DNA of 64,000 nucleotides from Liolophura sinensis (lineage: Eukaryota; Mollusca; Polyplacophora; Chitonida; Chitonidae). A program made the translations under genes and the position numbers. The notes beneath the pieces are model-generated. The model saw only the letters and a program-made list of their open reading frames with translations. It was not told where the DNA came from and did not search any database. Each line of letters begins with the position of its first letter. The stretch's first letter is position 1. The stretch spans positions 17,533,385-17,597,384 of the forward strand of contig NC_088295.1 of the NCBI RefSeq assembly GCF_032854445.1, given 5' to 3'. This document shows, piece after piece, positions 1-15,000 of this stretch.

Positions 1-284
1 AAAAATCCTGGGCGCCGGTACTTATAGTTTAGCACTTCAAGTTTGTTCCATGGCTGTATTTCTAATAAGAACAAGTATCCCATCACTAGTGAGTTCACAG
101 TATGTAGACTGACTAACACTTCTTTGTGAAGTCTGCACCTAGTGAACAGTGTTTCGATGAGTTTCAACATGTTCTACAGATGCCAATACACAGCGATAAC
201 TACCACTGACAACCACATACGAAAGACAACTGAACAAAAAAGAAAATAAAAATGAGTGGAGGGAAAGAAAGGAAAACAAGGAAT

Positions 285-1298
285 GCCCATACTGGTTGAG
301 TCCTATAAAGGGTTCTCCTGGAGGATGACTAGCCCTCAACCAATGAGGTTGTGTGTTCACTGTAGGCCCTTGCTAGATGAGTCATCTAAATGGTTCTCCT
401 GGAGGATGACTAGCCCTCAACCAATGAGGTTGAGTTTTCACCCTTGCTAGATGAGTCATCTAAATGGTTCTCCTGGAGGATGACTAGTCCTCAACCAATG
501 AGGCTAAGTGTTCACTGTAGGCCCTCGCTGGCTGAGTCATCTAAATTGTTCTCCTGGAGGATGACTAGCCCTCAACCAATGAGGTTGAGTTTTCACCCTT
601 GCTAGATGAGTCATCTAAAAGGTTCTCCTGGAGGATGACTAGTCCTCAACCAATGAGGCTGAGTGTTCACTGTAGGCCCTCGCTGGCTGAGTCATCTAAA
701 TGGTTCTCCTGGAGGATGACCAGCCCTCAACCAATGAGGCTGAGTGTTCACTGTAGGCCCTTGCTTGCTGAGCTATCTAAATGGTTCTCCTGGAGGATGA
801 CCAGCACTCAACCAATGAGGCTGAGTGTTCACTGTAGGCCCTTGCTTGCTGAGCCATCTAAATGGTTCTCCTGGAAGATGACCAGCCCTCAGCCAATGGG
901 GCTGAGTGTTCACTGTACACCCTTGCTGGCTGAGCCATCTAAATGGCTCTCCTGGAGGATGACTAGCACTCACCCAATGGGGCTGAGTGTTCACTGTACA
1001 CCCTTGCTGGCTGAGCCATCTAAATGGCTCTCCTGGAGGATGACTAGCCTTCAACCAATGATTTATTTATTTATTCATTTGATTGGTGTTTTACGCCATA
1101 CTCAAGAATATTTCACTTATACGACGGCGACCAGCATTATGGTGTGAGGAAACCGGGCAGAGCCCGGGGAAAACCCACGACCATCCGCAGGTTGGTGGCA
1201 GACCTTCCCAAGTATGGCCGGAGAGGAAACCAGCATGAGCTGGACTTGAACTCTAAATGGCTCTCCTGGAGAATGACTAGCCCTCAACCAATGAGGTA
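285..1298. repeat. 81-bp tandem repeat block interrupted by a SINE
   Basis: About ten copies of an ~81-bp unit (some ~74 bp, lacking a few bases around TGTAGGC) run from about 285 to 1060. Each carries the phrases TCTCCTGGAGGATGACTAG and CAACCAATGAGG. A last partial copy follows at 1253-1298, after a SINE. Because 81 is divisible by three, the array is open on both strands and gives long repetitive reading frames of 27-residue units; I regard these as a by-product and not as a gene. Confidence 0.9.
1061..1252 (-). mobile_element. SINE family A, minus orientation
   Basis: The copy begins with the T-rich (reverse-complemented A-rich) tail TTTATTTATTTATTC and carries the family core GTTTTACGCCATACTCAAG, then the AAACCGGGCAGAGCCC segment and the GAGCTGGACTTGAACTC stretch, which is the reverse complement of the tRNA-like box B side. 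The tRNA head is incomplete. It sits inside the 81-bp repeat block, and repeat phase is lost across it, so roughly half a unit is missing at the insertion and no clear target duplication is visible. Confidence 0.8.
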
Positions 1299-2177
1299 TC
1301 AACACCTTTCTTTGTTGTATGTGAAATATTCTCATCGCCATTCAAAGAAATATTTCACTCCTTAACATTAATGAGGTTTCAATATATGGATACAAACTGA
1401 CATAAGTTCATCCACATGCTGAACTTTCCTGAGCTCAAAGTTATTTTCATGTAAATGTGTAGAGAGTCAGACAGACATCACGTGAAGCACCACGCAGCCA
1501 TACACAAATGTCATGCATGCCGTTGCCACATACATGTACAATAAAAAACCAATTTTGAAAGAAAAAAAAATTTATTATGGTGTCAGATACAAAAAATTTG
1601 GATATGTTATTCCTTGTTTTACTGCTGAGCAATCATATATGGAACTGGTCATTCTGGCCAATCAAGTAAAACATGCTGAGCTAGGTAGACAATGGTTGTG
1701 AAGAGCAGAAACAAAAATCATGTGCGTTCTTGTCACAAACAATACGACAAATAAAGTTCTTCAATACTACCACCCCACTAATGTGCTTTAACCTCTGTGC
1801 ATCACCCCTACCCAATGCTTTTTCCACTAGAATAAGTATATGTAGAAGACCACACAACATACAATGCTAACAACTTACATATACTGTATAATTATATACA
1901 TATTGCCTGGGACTAGTATAACAGTTACATTAGATATCCCACATATTGCTTTGTAACATATTAGAATATAAGTATCTCCCTTTTAGATAACATCCATCAT
2001 TTGATGACTGCTCTGTGCACGTATTTCATTATATACATATATTACATAAGAAGTTCCAACATCATGATTTTACAAATTTAAACAATGCAATTTACATTTA
2101 AACCACATTCCACTGGCCTTTCTACATGTCATTACCTCTATAACAGTGACTTACATATTCACAGTTCACTGATCTCT
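1299..2177. other. 3' flank of TMEM41A, no gene seen
   Basis: This AT-rich stretch lies downstream of the minus-strand TMEM41A stop codon and has no convincing coding frame. The first canonical AATAAA on the minus strand that I find is the complement of TTTATT at 1571-1576, which would give a 3' UTR of about 600 bases; a nearer non-canonical signal is possible. Confidence 0.5.
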
Positions 2178-5278
<3,101 letters not shown>

Positions 5279-6089
5279 TGCCAATATTCAGTGTCAAATG
5301 GCATGCGAGTAAGGACGATGTCAGATTGATTGAGATGTGACACAATGATTTGATCTCACATACGATTCATGAGCTCTTCCCTGCATTTGACACAATCTGC
5401 AATAGAACCGCCATGAGGCCGAGTACAGAGTCCTTCAAACACGAAAGCTGATAAGGTCAGCTGATCTCCACCATTAAACATCAACACAAACGTTCGAGTA
5501 ACAACTTGACCATGACAGTTGTCATCTGGCTAAACACACGTTACCATCCACTAACGCTCTGAGCATATAATTACATAGGTAATGAAATAGTTTTGTTATT
5601 TGATACCATCTTTCACCAACTTTCTATCAACTGCTGAAAACATGGAAAGTATGCTTACAATGTAACTACATGGACGTATTTATGTCGCGACAATTTCGTC
5701 TGCATGTTTTAGCAGACGCAAATCAATCCAGTTTATGGCAGGGCTCTAATATTAGGGGGCGTTTTAGCTTTACAAACGTAAAGTTGAAACGTGCGTGATG
5801 TATTTTTCTTCCCCTAGCAAGCATTTCTACGGAAAAAATATGCCTACTGTTCATAGTTTGGGAGGGTTTTGGCCCATTTCTTTTCTCTTAAAGTTTAAGA
5901 TTAAATAAATATATTTTTAAAATATATACTGTCAACGACAACCGCAAAGTGGTATTATGATGCACACCAAGCACATGGCGGTTTAGTTGAGATGAACGAT
6001 GTAACACATACATCTCACTCTAATCATCAGTTTGCAGTATTTCCGGTTCAGAATGTTTCAGTGTCGGTAAACCTACATAATTCCACACT
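5279..6089. promoter_or_regulatory. Shared divergent promoter region of TMEM41A and ACTR6
   Basis: The start codons of TMEM41A (minus, 5278) and ACTR6 (plus, 6090) face away from each other with 811 bases between them and no coding frame. Both genes are housekeeping types, so a bidirectional promoter is a reasonable inference. I see no convincing TATA box placed for either gene and do not assign transcription starts. Confidence 0.5.
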
Positions 6090-9000
6090 ATGGCAGTTCT
6101 TGTGCTAGATAATGGCGCTGGATGCGCTAAAGTTGGGTATTCGACGGATAAAGAGCCAAGGTACCATAGGCCACTGGTAGTACAATGTAGTGCCGATAGT
6201 GGGTTTGTTGACTTGTGTACAGGTACCAGCTGAAATGTAGCACACTCTCCTTGGCTTGGTTCTTTACAAATTATACGTCACTTGATCTGTTCGTAGATTA
6301 CTCAGATTTGCCTGAAGTAAACTGTATTGTCAACGAGTCAACATATTACATATGTGCGGCTTATGCACAGAATCTGTAGGCTTGTTGACGTATAATTCAT
6401 AGTTTCAAGAACCCGGGTTCGGAACAAGGACCTGGCAGTGATAAATGGCCTGGAGCTAAATGTACCTAATGCTGATTTTTACCCATTCTAAAAGTTCAAC
6501 CCGCATGTGGGAAGATCTTCCAGCAACCTGCAGATGGTCGTGGGCTCTGCCGGTTTCCTCCCACCATAATGCTGGTCGCCATCGTATAAGTGAAATGTTC
6601 TTGAGTATGACATAAAACACCAATCAAATAAATAATAAATAAAGTTCAAAGTTTGGTATTACCTGACACTGAAAAGATTATGTCTGAGGGCTACACACAT
6701 GCTGATTACTTTTCTAGGAAGAATTTCTGACCTAAAAGCCAGGGTTTCCATTTTTATCATAATGCTAAAATCTTCTTCAATGCCTATCTCACCTGGGTTA
6801 AATTGGCTTCATTTTCACTGCCAGTACTTTACTTACGTTTAAGAGTGAGCTAAGACATCAGTGCAAAACTGTGAATAATAGTTTAAAGTTAAACGTCAGT
6901 GCTTTCTTTTTTTATGTCTGATATTCACAGGTGTGTCATCGACTACCAGGTAAATGTCAGAATTGAAAAATATTGTACGGAAGACATTTGGTTTACAGAA
7001 CATAAGGAATGCAGTTTGAGCTCTAGTTTAGCATGCAGAACGATGTAATAATTCTGTATAGTGAAGTACTACGTGTCCTCACTTGGATTATTTCCTGATA
7101 GCTATGCCATAGCCCTAGAACAATAGATTTGCTTGTGTTGAAGTAGTACCACAACTCTGCTGCCTCACACCTCAGGCGCTTATCATGTGTCTTCTGTTAT
7201 TTAGTCAAGATGTTCACATACACGCTATCCGCTTAATTTGGAATTATGAATGTAGACTTTGCAAAGTGTGTGCTTTATGTCCTCAGCTATCTGACTCTTA
7301 TTTACAGAATCCTTCCAAACTGTGTGACAAAAGCCAAGAATGTGCGCACCAGGATCTTTATTGGTGACCAGGTGGATGAGTGTAAGGACTTATCAGGATT
7401 GTACTACTTACTGCCCTTCCAGAAGGTAAACGGCTTAACCAACCTGTACAAAACCTTTCATGAGCTAAATTGTCATGGGGACATGTATCTCAAAGTGGGT
7501 ACAGACCAGCCGTACAGGTAAATGTAACACTTGGGGCCTCCGTGGCGTAGTGGTTAGTGTGCTAGCACAGCACAATGACGCAGAGATTACCTCTCCGGTC
7601 GTATATGGGAAGGTCTTCCAGCAACATGCGGATGGTTGTGGGTTTTTCCTAAGCTCTGCTTGATTTCCTCCAAGCATACTGCTGGCCGCCATCATATAAT
7701 TGAAAGTATTCTTGAGTATAAAAACACCAGTCAAATAAATTAATAAATATAAAAGGGTGGAATTATCTGGCTGTCCACAAAAGGGTCAGAAGGAATTTCC
7801 CTACAGTCTAGTGATAGTAGCTCATTGTACAGTCCTGAAGATAAGTGGCTCAGATAACAAGTCTCCGTCCGTCGCAGATGCAAGCAATTTACGTTCTTCC
7901 CTGCCACATACAGTGACATAAAGCACTGACGTAGAAGTGAAAGTATGTATGTGAGAGGCTTAGGGTAATCATACTGTGTCTTTAAGTCAGGCGATTTGCC
8001 TGGTATATGTACCTAGTAATGGGGTGATATTACCAAGGCTCCACTCAACTTCCTCCACCAATCAACCTCAACACAATATTCTGGAGTACAGCATATATAT
8101 TCTTGAAATATTTAGAAATATACTCAGCAAAATGTCACTACTACCTCAGTGGCCCCATGTTGTGTAAACAGAACTTTATCTTTTAATAATAACATGGCCA
8201 AACACAAAGCAAAGTCTCACGTTGACATTTTTAAAGATTGTGTAATGTCTATTGTGTAAGGATTTCCTATTCAACAGCTGTAAATTGACAATAAATTCTG
8301 TGACCAAGTACTGTCTCCTAAAAGCCATAAACTGATAAATGTATTGGATTCTCCTTTTTTGACTTCCCAATGTATTAATTTGACATTACAGAGCATTTGA
8401 AATGTGATTTTGTTTCAATAAAACTAGTAATTACCAGTAAAGGTTTTCCAGCAACCTGCAGATGGTTCTGGGTTTTCCCCCGGCTTTGCCCTGTTTCCTC
8501 CCACCATAATTGATGGCCGCCGTCGTATAAGTGGAATATTCTTGAGTTCGGCATAAAACACCAATCAAATTAAAAATAAATAAAATAACTAGTAAACATA
8601 TATTTAGTATCACTGTTTATGACTTTGTTCTAACGGCAGGGATTTCTGGTGAACTGGGACTTGGAGAAACAAGTGTGGGATTATGTATTCAGCAAGGATG
8701 TGTGTCAGGTATGGAGTACATATCAGGAGTCCAAGCGCTCCTGAATTTCCTGTATTTTTCTAGGTTTTTGTGGGATCCTATAAATCTCCTGTTATTCGGA
8801 AAAAAATTCCTATATTTCCTTTTTTTTTTTTACATTGGCACAAGAAAAATTTCTTGTCGCATGTATATGTATGTGTACGTGTGCGTGGTTGACTGTAGGA
8901 ACTATTAAAGCTTATAGTGTTTAGCGAACGTGGCTTCACTTCCTTCAACTACCCTGTTGTTATGCTGATAGTCTAACATGGATGATGTCAAAGTTCTGAA

Positions 9001-12000
9001 GGCTGGAAACAGAGATAATGGCAAGTATATTTTATTTATCCATCATGGAATGTTAAAATGGAAACTAGTAGGTAAATGTATGATTTATCATTTCTCTACA
9101 TTCAGTTAAAATGTAATTCTCAATCAAAGTTATTTTATTTATACATCAAGAAAGTTGAAAGATCTAAATAGAAAATAATTGTGGGATAAATGCAGGATTC
9201 ATCATTTCTTAACATTCAACTAAATTGTAATTTTCAATAGAACTTACTCATAAAATCAGAAATATGAAAGGAACATTATGAGAGATTATTATATTTTTGT
9301 TACTCGTTATAGTTTTGTTTTCTGGGTTCTGTTAAAGTTTATTATTAATCAAATTACATTTTGTTAGATTTATTTAACTAAGTACTGACATTGCATTCAA
9401 TTCACTTAATAACCAAAACACATGTATACAACTTGTGAAGTTTGGGTGGGTTGGGGTGGATAAAGGACTTATTTTTGCAGATTAAAACTGTGTACTGTCT
9501 TATCATCTTAATAGATGACCAGGGATTGTATGCCTAACTATTGCTGGTAGCTTACATAATGCAGTTCTTACCCATCTTTTCCCCTTTTCAGATATATCTG
9601 AAGAAAACTTGTTGAATATATCGGTTTTTGTCGTTTGAATGCGTTATATTGCAGAGATGTTTGTTCAGCATTGTAATTTTCTTGACTGTTACGTATTTCA
9701 TACGGCTTTTATGTTATGATTTAAGTTAAATAAAGAACTGGTGTTATGTTCTATTTCAGACCGACAACTTTCGTTATGCCGGGTGGGAGAACCCGATTCA
9801 ACCCAGTTTGGCTGAAAAGTGAACATGGCTGTAAGCATTCTGAATGGTGTCAGCCTAGTAAAACATCTGTTTATGCTACATTTTGTTCTCTCTGCAATTC
9901 CGAAGTCTGATGTGATAACTAGGGTCTTCAACAACTTGTGCAACATTCTAAATGTAAAGGTCACCAAAAGCGAGCCAAGGAAATACTAGGTGGTTCTCAG
10001 ATGACACTGACCTTTGCTCATGCAACAACTGATTCTGCTTCTGCTTCGAGTTCAGTATTCTCTCCTGCTGCAAGCAATAAGAACTAAGGATCATTGGTTT
10101 GTTTGTCGCAATTGGATGTAGTTACAAAGGTGGAACAGATGTGGACTATTCAGCCTGTGCAGATAACTAAGACGAGATCTTGACAGTGACATTATTGCCG
10201 ATGATTGGAGGGTCTATCAGGCAGAAAGCATCCCGGCAGCCTGGTCCCAGGAAATAAAACAGGATGGGGCCGTCATTATGAGGAGGATTGGTACGTATTG
10301 GTCAAAAGTCTTTGGACTGAAGAACTGCATGGGCAGCTACAAGTTTCCAGTGCTGAGTAAGTTAGTGAAAGTTGTTTTGGCCCTTTCCCATGGAAACAGT
10401 GATGTAGAAATGGCATTTTCAGTAAGTAACAAAAGTGTTACCAAAGACAGGGTAAGCCTAAGTGAGGCTTCAGTGAACAACCTTCATGCAACAACTGATG
10501 GTATGAAACGGTGTGGCACCCAACCAGAACATGTTCCAATTACCAAAGATTTCCTTTCTCTCAGATGTATGGCAAAACATACATTATAGACAGAGACTGG
10601 AGGAAGAACAGAAAGAAAAAGAGGTAGAACAAAGAAAAAGAGATGAGCAAAGACAAGACAGAGCTGAAAGAGAGGAGGTGCCAGGATTGCTGAACAAAAG
10701 GAAGAACTACTTCTCCGCAGTAGTACACAATTGAAAAACACAGAGAAATCACTTGCTGAGAAGGAATCCTTGCACCAGGTATCACTGAGTGTGAGCAGTA
10801 GCCTGCTAAACCAGGGAAACAAAAAATTGAGGAAGGCTTTAAAGAAGGGGGATATTACTGAGATTGCGGTTGTTCAGGCCATGCTTGAATCTGCACAAAA
10901 AAAGATGGAACAGGTACAGACAGAGCTTAAGAAGACCAGAAGAAGGTTGAGAAGAGAAAGCTAACTATGATAGAAAACATGGTGGCTGGGAAAAAGAAGA
11001 AAGAGTGATAGTTTTTTGTTGATTCTACAGACAAGGCAATGTTGTGATCACTACCATGTGTTTTTATTGCAGGACCAGGAGAAAGGTACCATGGCAGACA
11101 AAGGGGATGTCTTGAATTTCACCTGTGTGCATGGTGTCACACTTTACAATTTTTAGTTTTATGATAGAGATTAAATGTTATTGTTCCAAATGGTTTTGTT
11201 TGTGTTCCAGAGTGATTCATTTATGTGCTAAATGATTGCTTGAATCGCATTGCAGTATGATTAATGACCCAGCTTATAATGTTAAGCTGTGACCACCCAC
11301 CAACTTATGATTATGTATTTACATCTGGCAGCCTCTATAATTGTAGAGAGGCTTTAAGTTTTGGGTTGTGACGATAGACGGGCATGTAAGCTTCTTGGAC
11401 ACTGAAATGTGTGATGTAACAAGCCATTGTATTTTTACCATATTAAATTTCAAAATTATAGAAACAGCTGATTTGTATTGGGAGCCCATTAGTAACTATC
11501 TGTGAAGTTCATAAAAAATGTGGGTTCCAGTTTTATTTGTAGAATCGATTGTTAACAGTAATTAAAATGGTAATATCCTGTATAATTACTAGTTACTTAA
11601 AGATGCGACTTGTTATGGGCTACACCAGGCATAGTAAGCTGTGAAATGACATCATAAACACTGGGCTTAGGGTGACAAGTTGAAAATACATATTTTGAGA
11701 GTTATAATTTTCATTTCACATAATAAGAATATGCGTATAGAGAAAAAACAAATGGTGTTGATACTTTCCACACCTAATATGACCCCTTGACTGTTGTGCG
11801 ATGACCGGACAGTGTCCTCATAATTGACCCACTTCAGCTTGCAGTTCACAAGACACATGATCTAAATTGGGCCCAGATACACCTGTGCTGTTACACAATG
11901 TCTAGGCAAGAATGCACAGTCAGTCTCCTTGAAGTAACAACGTACGATACCTGGTGTGATATAAAATTAATAATTTGGGTGGACTGTGTGGCCGAAGAGG

Positions 12001-15000
12001 AGTAGGCAGCCAGAGTTGAGAATACATGTAATTAATAGTAGACCTACCTGTGAGTCACGAAGAAACTGGGTGAAAATTCAAGCTCTGTCTCCTCTATTTC
12101 CTACTTTTTCATTTTAAAAATTCCTATAAAACTCCTATAATTTATGAAAAAAATTCATATTTTTCCTATATTTTTTCTTTTAATCTTGGCTGGGACCCTG
12201 ACTTGTACTAAGGCATCAGTGATACTTGTGGTTAGAGACAAGTGAATGAATGACAAAATAGCATACACACAAAGTAAATGAAGTAAATCTTTTTAAAAGT
12301 AGTTTCTACAGAAATTCTGCCTCTCAGCCAAAATTGATTATCTCTCTCATTTGTTCAGAAAGTGTATGTTATGATTGGAAGTGTTCTTAGTCCACAAGCC
12401 CAGGGAAACTGAGAAATGGATTTTTCCTAACAGTTCACTGTATTGAATTAAAACTTATTACATTCATCATAACTAGTTACAGATCAAGATCTTAATCTTG
12501 GGCTCTTTAGTCAAGTTTCAGCAAAATTATGGCCAATTTTGCCCTGTTATATAGAGTTTTCCTTTTTTTTTTTAAGCAGTCATTCTGAATTGATCCATGG
12601 CAAATTACTTATCCAATTCAAATTGCAAACCGTTTTTGTGATGTTCAGGACACTCAGGAACTATATTATGATTCTGATGGCTCAAACCAGTATTGTACAT
12701 GTATTGTAAAGGCAATATTTCCTTGATGTTGGTTGAACATAGGGACCACTGAATGAATGATCACACAATCATTTAACCTTTTACCCACTTTGTATCTGTT
12801 ATAGGTTAATTTTAACGAAACAACTCTCATTGTGACGGAACCCTGTTTTAATTTTGTCTCAATCCAAGAGGCAATGAACGAAATAATCTTTGAAGAGTAT
12901 CAATTCAAAGCAGCGTTGCGCACGAATGGTAAATATGTCTTAATTTTAATGTACTACCTACTTGCAATGGGGATGAATGCTGTTTTAGTTAATTTTTATG
13001 CTGCAAAACTGGAAGTGGTTTTGTAAATGTCGTGCACATTTTGATGTTATATAATGTACAGTAATATTTGTTTGGTACGTATGGTACATGTATATTATTC
13101 ATGCTGCAGCTGGCAGAGCGCTCTAATGTGTTATTGATAAACACCACTAAAACTTTGCCAGTAAGGCTGTGTGTTTGTATTCAGCTTCTACTCTTTGGGC
13201 TGCAGCTTTATGTCAGAAATTAGGTCGCATTGTACATGTGTAACATGTAACAATGTAACAGTGTAACAATTTGAATAGTGTAAAACACTAAGTAGGTATT
13301 AAAATAAGGTAATAGTCCTTCTGAAAAACTTCATCTTGGTACAGTGAAAATATTCATTATCACCAGAGAGACACAAAAATTACATCTCTTGGTTTATTCA
13401 TCGTTGAGGTTACAAGCAGGACATGGATTCCTTCCCTTGGTTTCTTCATGTTGTCATAAATCGAGCATGAATTAGTTCCATTGTTTTTTATCACCTGTTG
13501 ACGAGGCTAACCTAATGTTTGTTAACGTTTCAGCACCATGCCTAAGTGAGTATAAGTGTAGAAAGGCAAAGCCTGACGGCCCCAAAGGTTGTTTAGTAGT
13601 AGACTCTGGTTACTCCTTTAGTCACATCGTTCCCTTCAAGAAAGGAACCAAGGTTATGGAAGCAGTGAAAAGGTAAGCATTTCGGTTTGGACAATTGATG
13701 TGAAAGCACAGACTAAAATATGCTGTAATGGGAAAATCCTACTGTTTAAAGTGGTGACCGTATAAATGGTTTTGATTGTAGAGAGGTGGATAATTAAGAA
13801 GGTAGAAAAGGCATTTAGCAGAATTGTTTTTGGCAATTGTTATGGAGATCGCTGATACATTTGGACATCAGCAAAATAACTTTCTTTCATCTTGTTAAGT
13901 CACAGCATACAAGTGCTTATGAAAGTAAAGAAGGAAGAAAATTTTGATTTCAAATGTTGATGATTTCTTCACTTCAGAATAAGTGTTGGGGGGAAGTTGT
14001 TATCAAATCACCTGAAGGAGGTCATATCATACAGGTAAGTGGATTTATGAATTTATGGATGTAGTAAGAGCTGCTTAGTTATCCTGTCCTTTTCCGTCAG
14101 GCCCCATGCAATCATAAATTGATGCATTGTCATATACTTAATACATGGATGTATTTTTAGTCTTGATACTGGTCAGAACCTAATGATGATTTTGATCAGG
14201 ATATGTAAGACTTTTATCTTATTTAATATGGATAGCATAGTATAAACTACTTTTAAATGTCCAGGGCACTTAGTCTTGTAAAGTCTTGGAACCATGGAAA
14301 GCCTGTTATGCAGTCTTTTACAACCTTGCTTGACGGACTCCATGAGTTAAGGATTCTGTAGTATTGTTTTGATATACCCTAATTCTTCTAAGTTTTAGGA
14401 CAGATATTAATAGTGCTGAACTACATTTCTATCCCAGTTTTTTGAATGGGTAAAGATACGAATATGTTGGTCATTAGATAGACTAACCACGTGAAAAAAA
14501 AAAGAAACTAATTATTCCTGGTACTTTTACTTTTATATTTGCTAAAAAGAGCGACCAGGTGTCCCCAAAATTAGAAGAATTAGGATATGTGATCAAACTA
14601 TGCTTTAAAGCATTATTTAGAAAATTATGATATTGATTTTATCTTTATGATCTGTAATCAATATTTCAGACAGCTGATGGTGATGGATGAAACTTATGTG
14701 ATTAACCAGATGAAAGAAGACGTCTGCTACGTCTCAACACAATTTGACAAAGACATGGAGATCGCGAAGTAAACAATGATTGCAAAGAACAAATGATGAA
14801 CTTTTCATTTGTTTGACAATTTACAGTACTGACAGGACATCCTCAGAAGTTTTGTTTTTGATGGGTTTTCCACAGAACCTTCACATGCTGTGTTTACCAG
14901 TTTTTCTTAAAATCACATTACATTGATAATGTTTTTTCCACAAAACTCTCACATTCTGTGTTCGCCAGTTGTTCTTAAAATCACATTGTTAAATTTGATA

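Larger units (their letters stand above)
8740..12190 (+). mobile_element. Region between two diverged direct repeats, containing a decayed hAT-like element
   Basis: Two related AT-rich segments at about 8740-8835 and 12080-12185 share the order TTCCTATAAA..CTCCT, GAAAAAAATTC, TTCCTATAT and TTTTC.TTT in the same orientation. They bracket nearly the whole of ACTR6 intron 3, including the transposase remnant at 9770-10965. They may be the edges of one inserted element or two copies of an unrelated repeat; hAT elements normally have inverted ends, so the first reading is uncertain. Confidence 0.35.

Noticed and set aside
285-1060. CRISPR-like regularly spaced repeats
   Set aside because: The host is an animal, and the whole ~81-bp unit repeats with no unique spacers.
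599-1147. 182-codon plus-strand frame with repeated SKWFSWRMTSPQPMRLSVHC-like units
   Set aside because: It is the translation of the 81-bp tandem repeat; the period is divisible by three, so a long open frame is expected without selection.
7541-7620. tRNA gene suggested by box A-like TGGCGTAGTGG
   Set aside because: It is the tRNA-derived head of a SINE: the family body and A-rich tail follow, and no cloverleaf closes.
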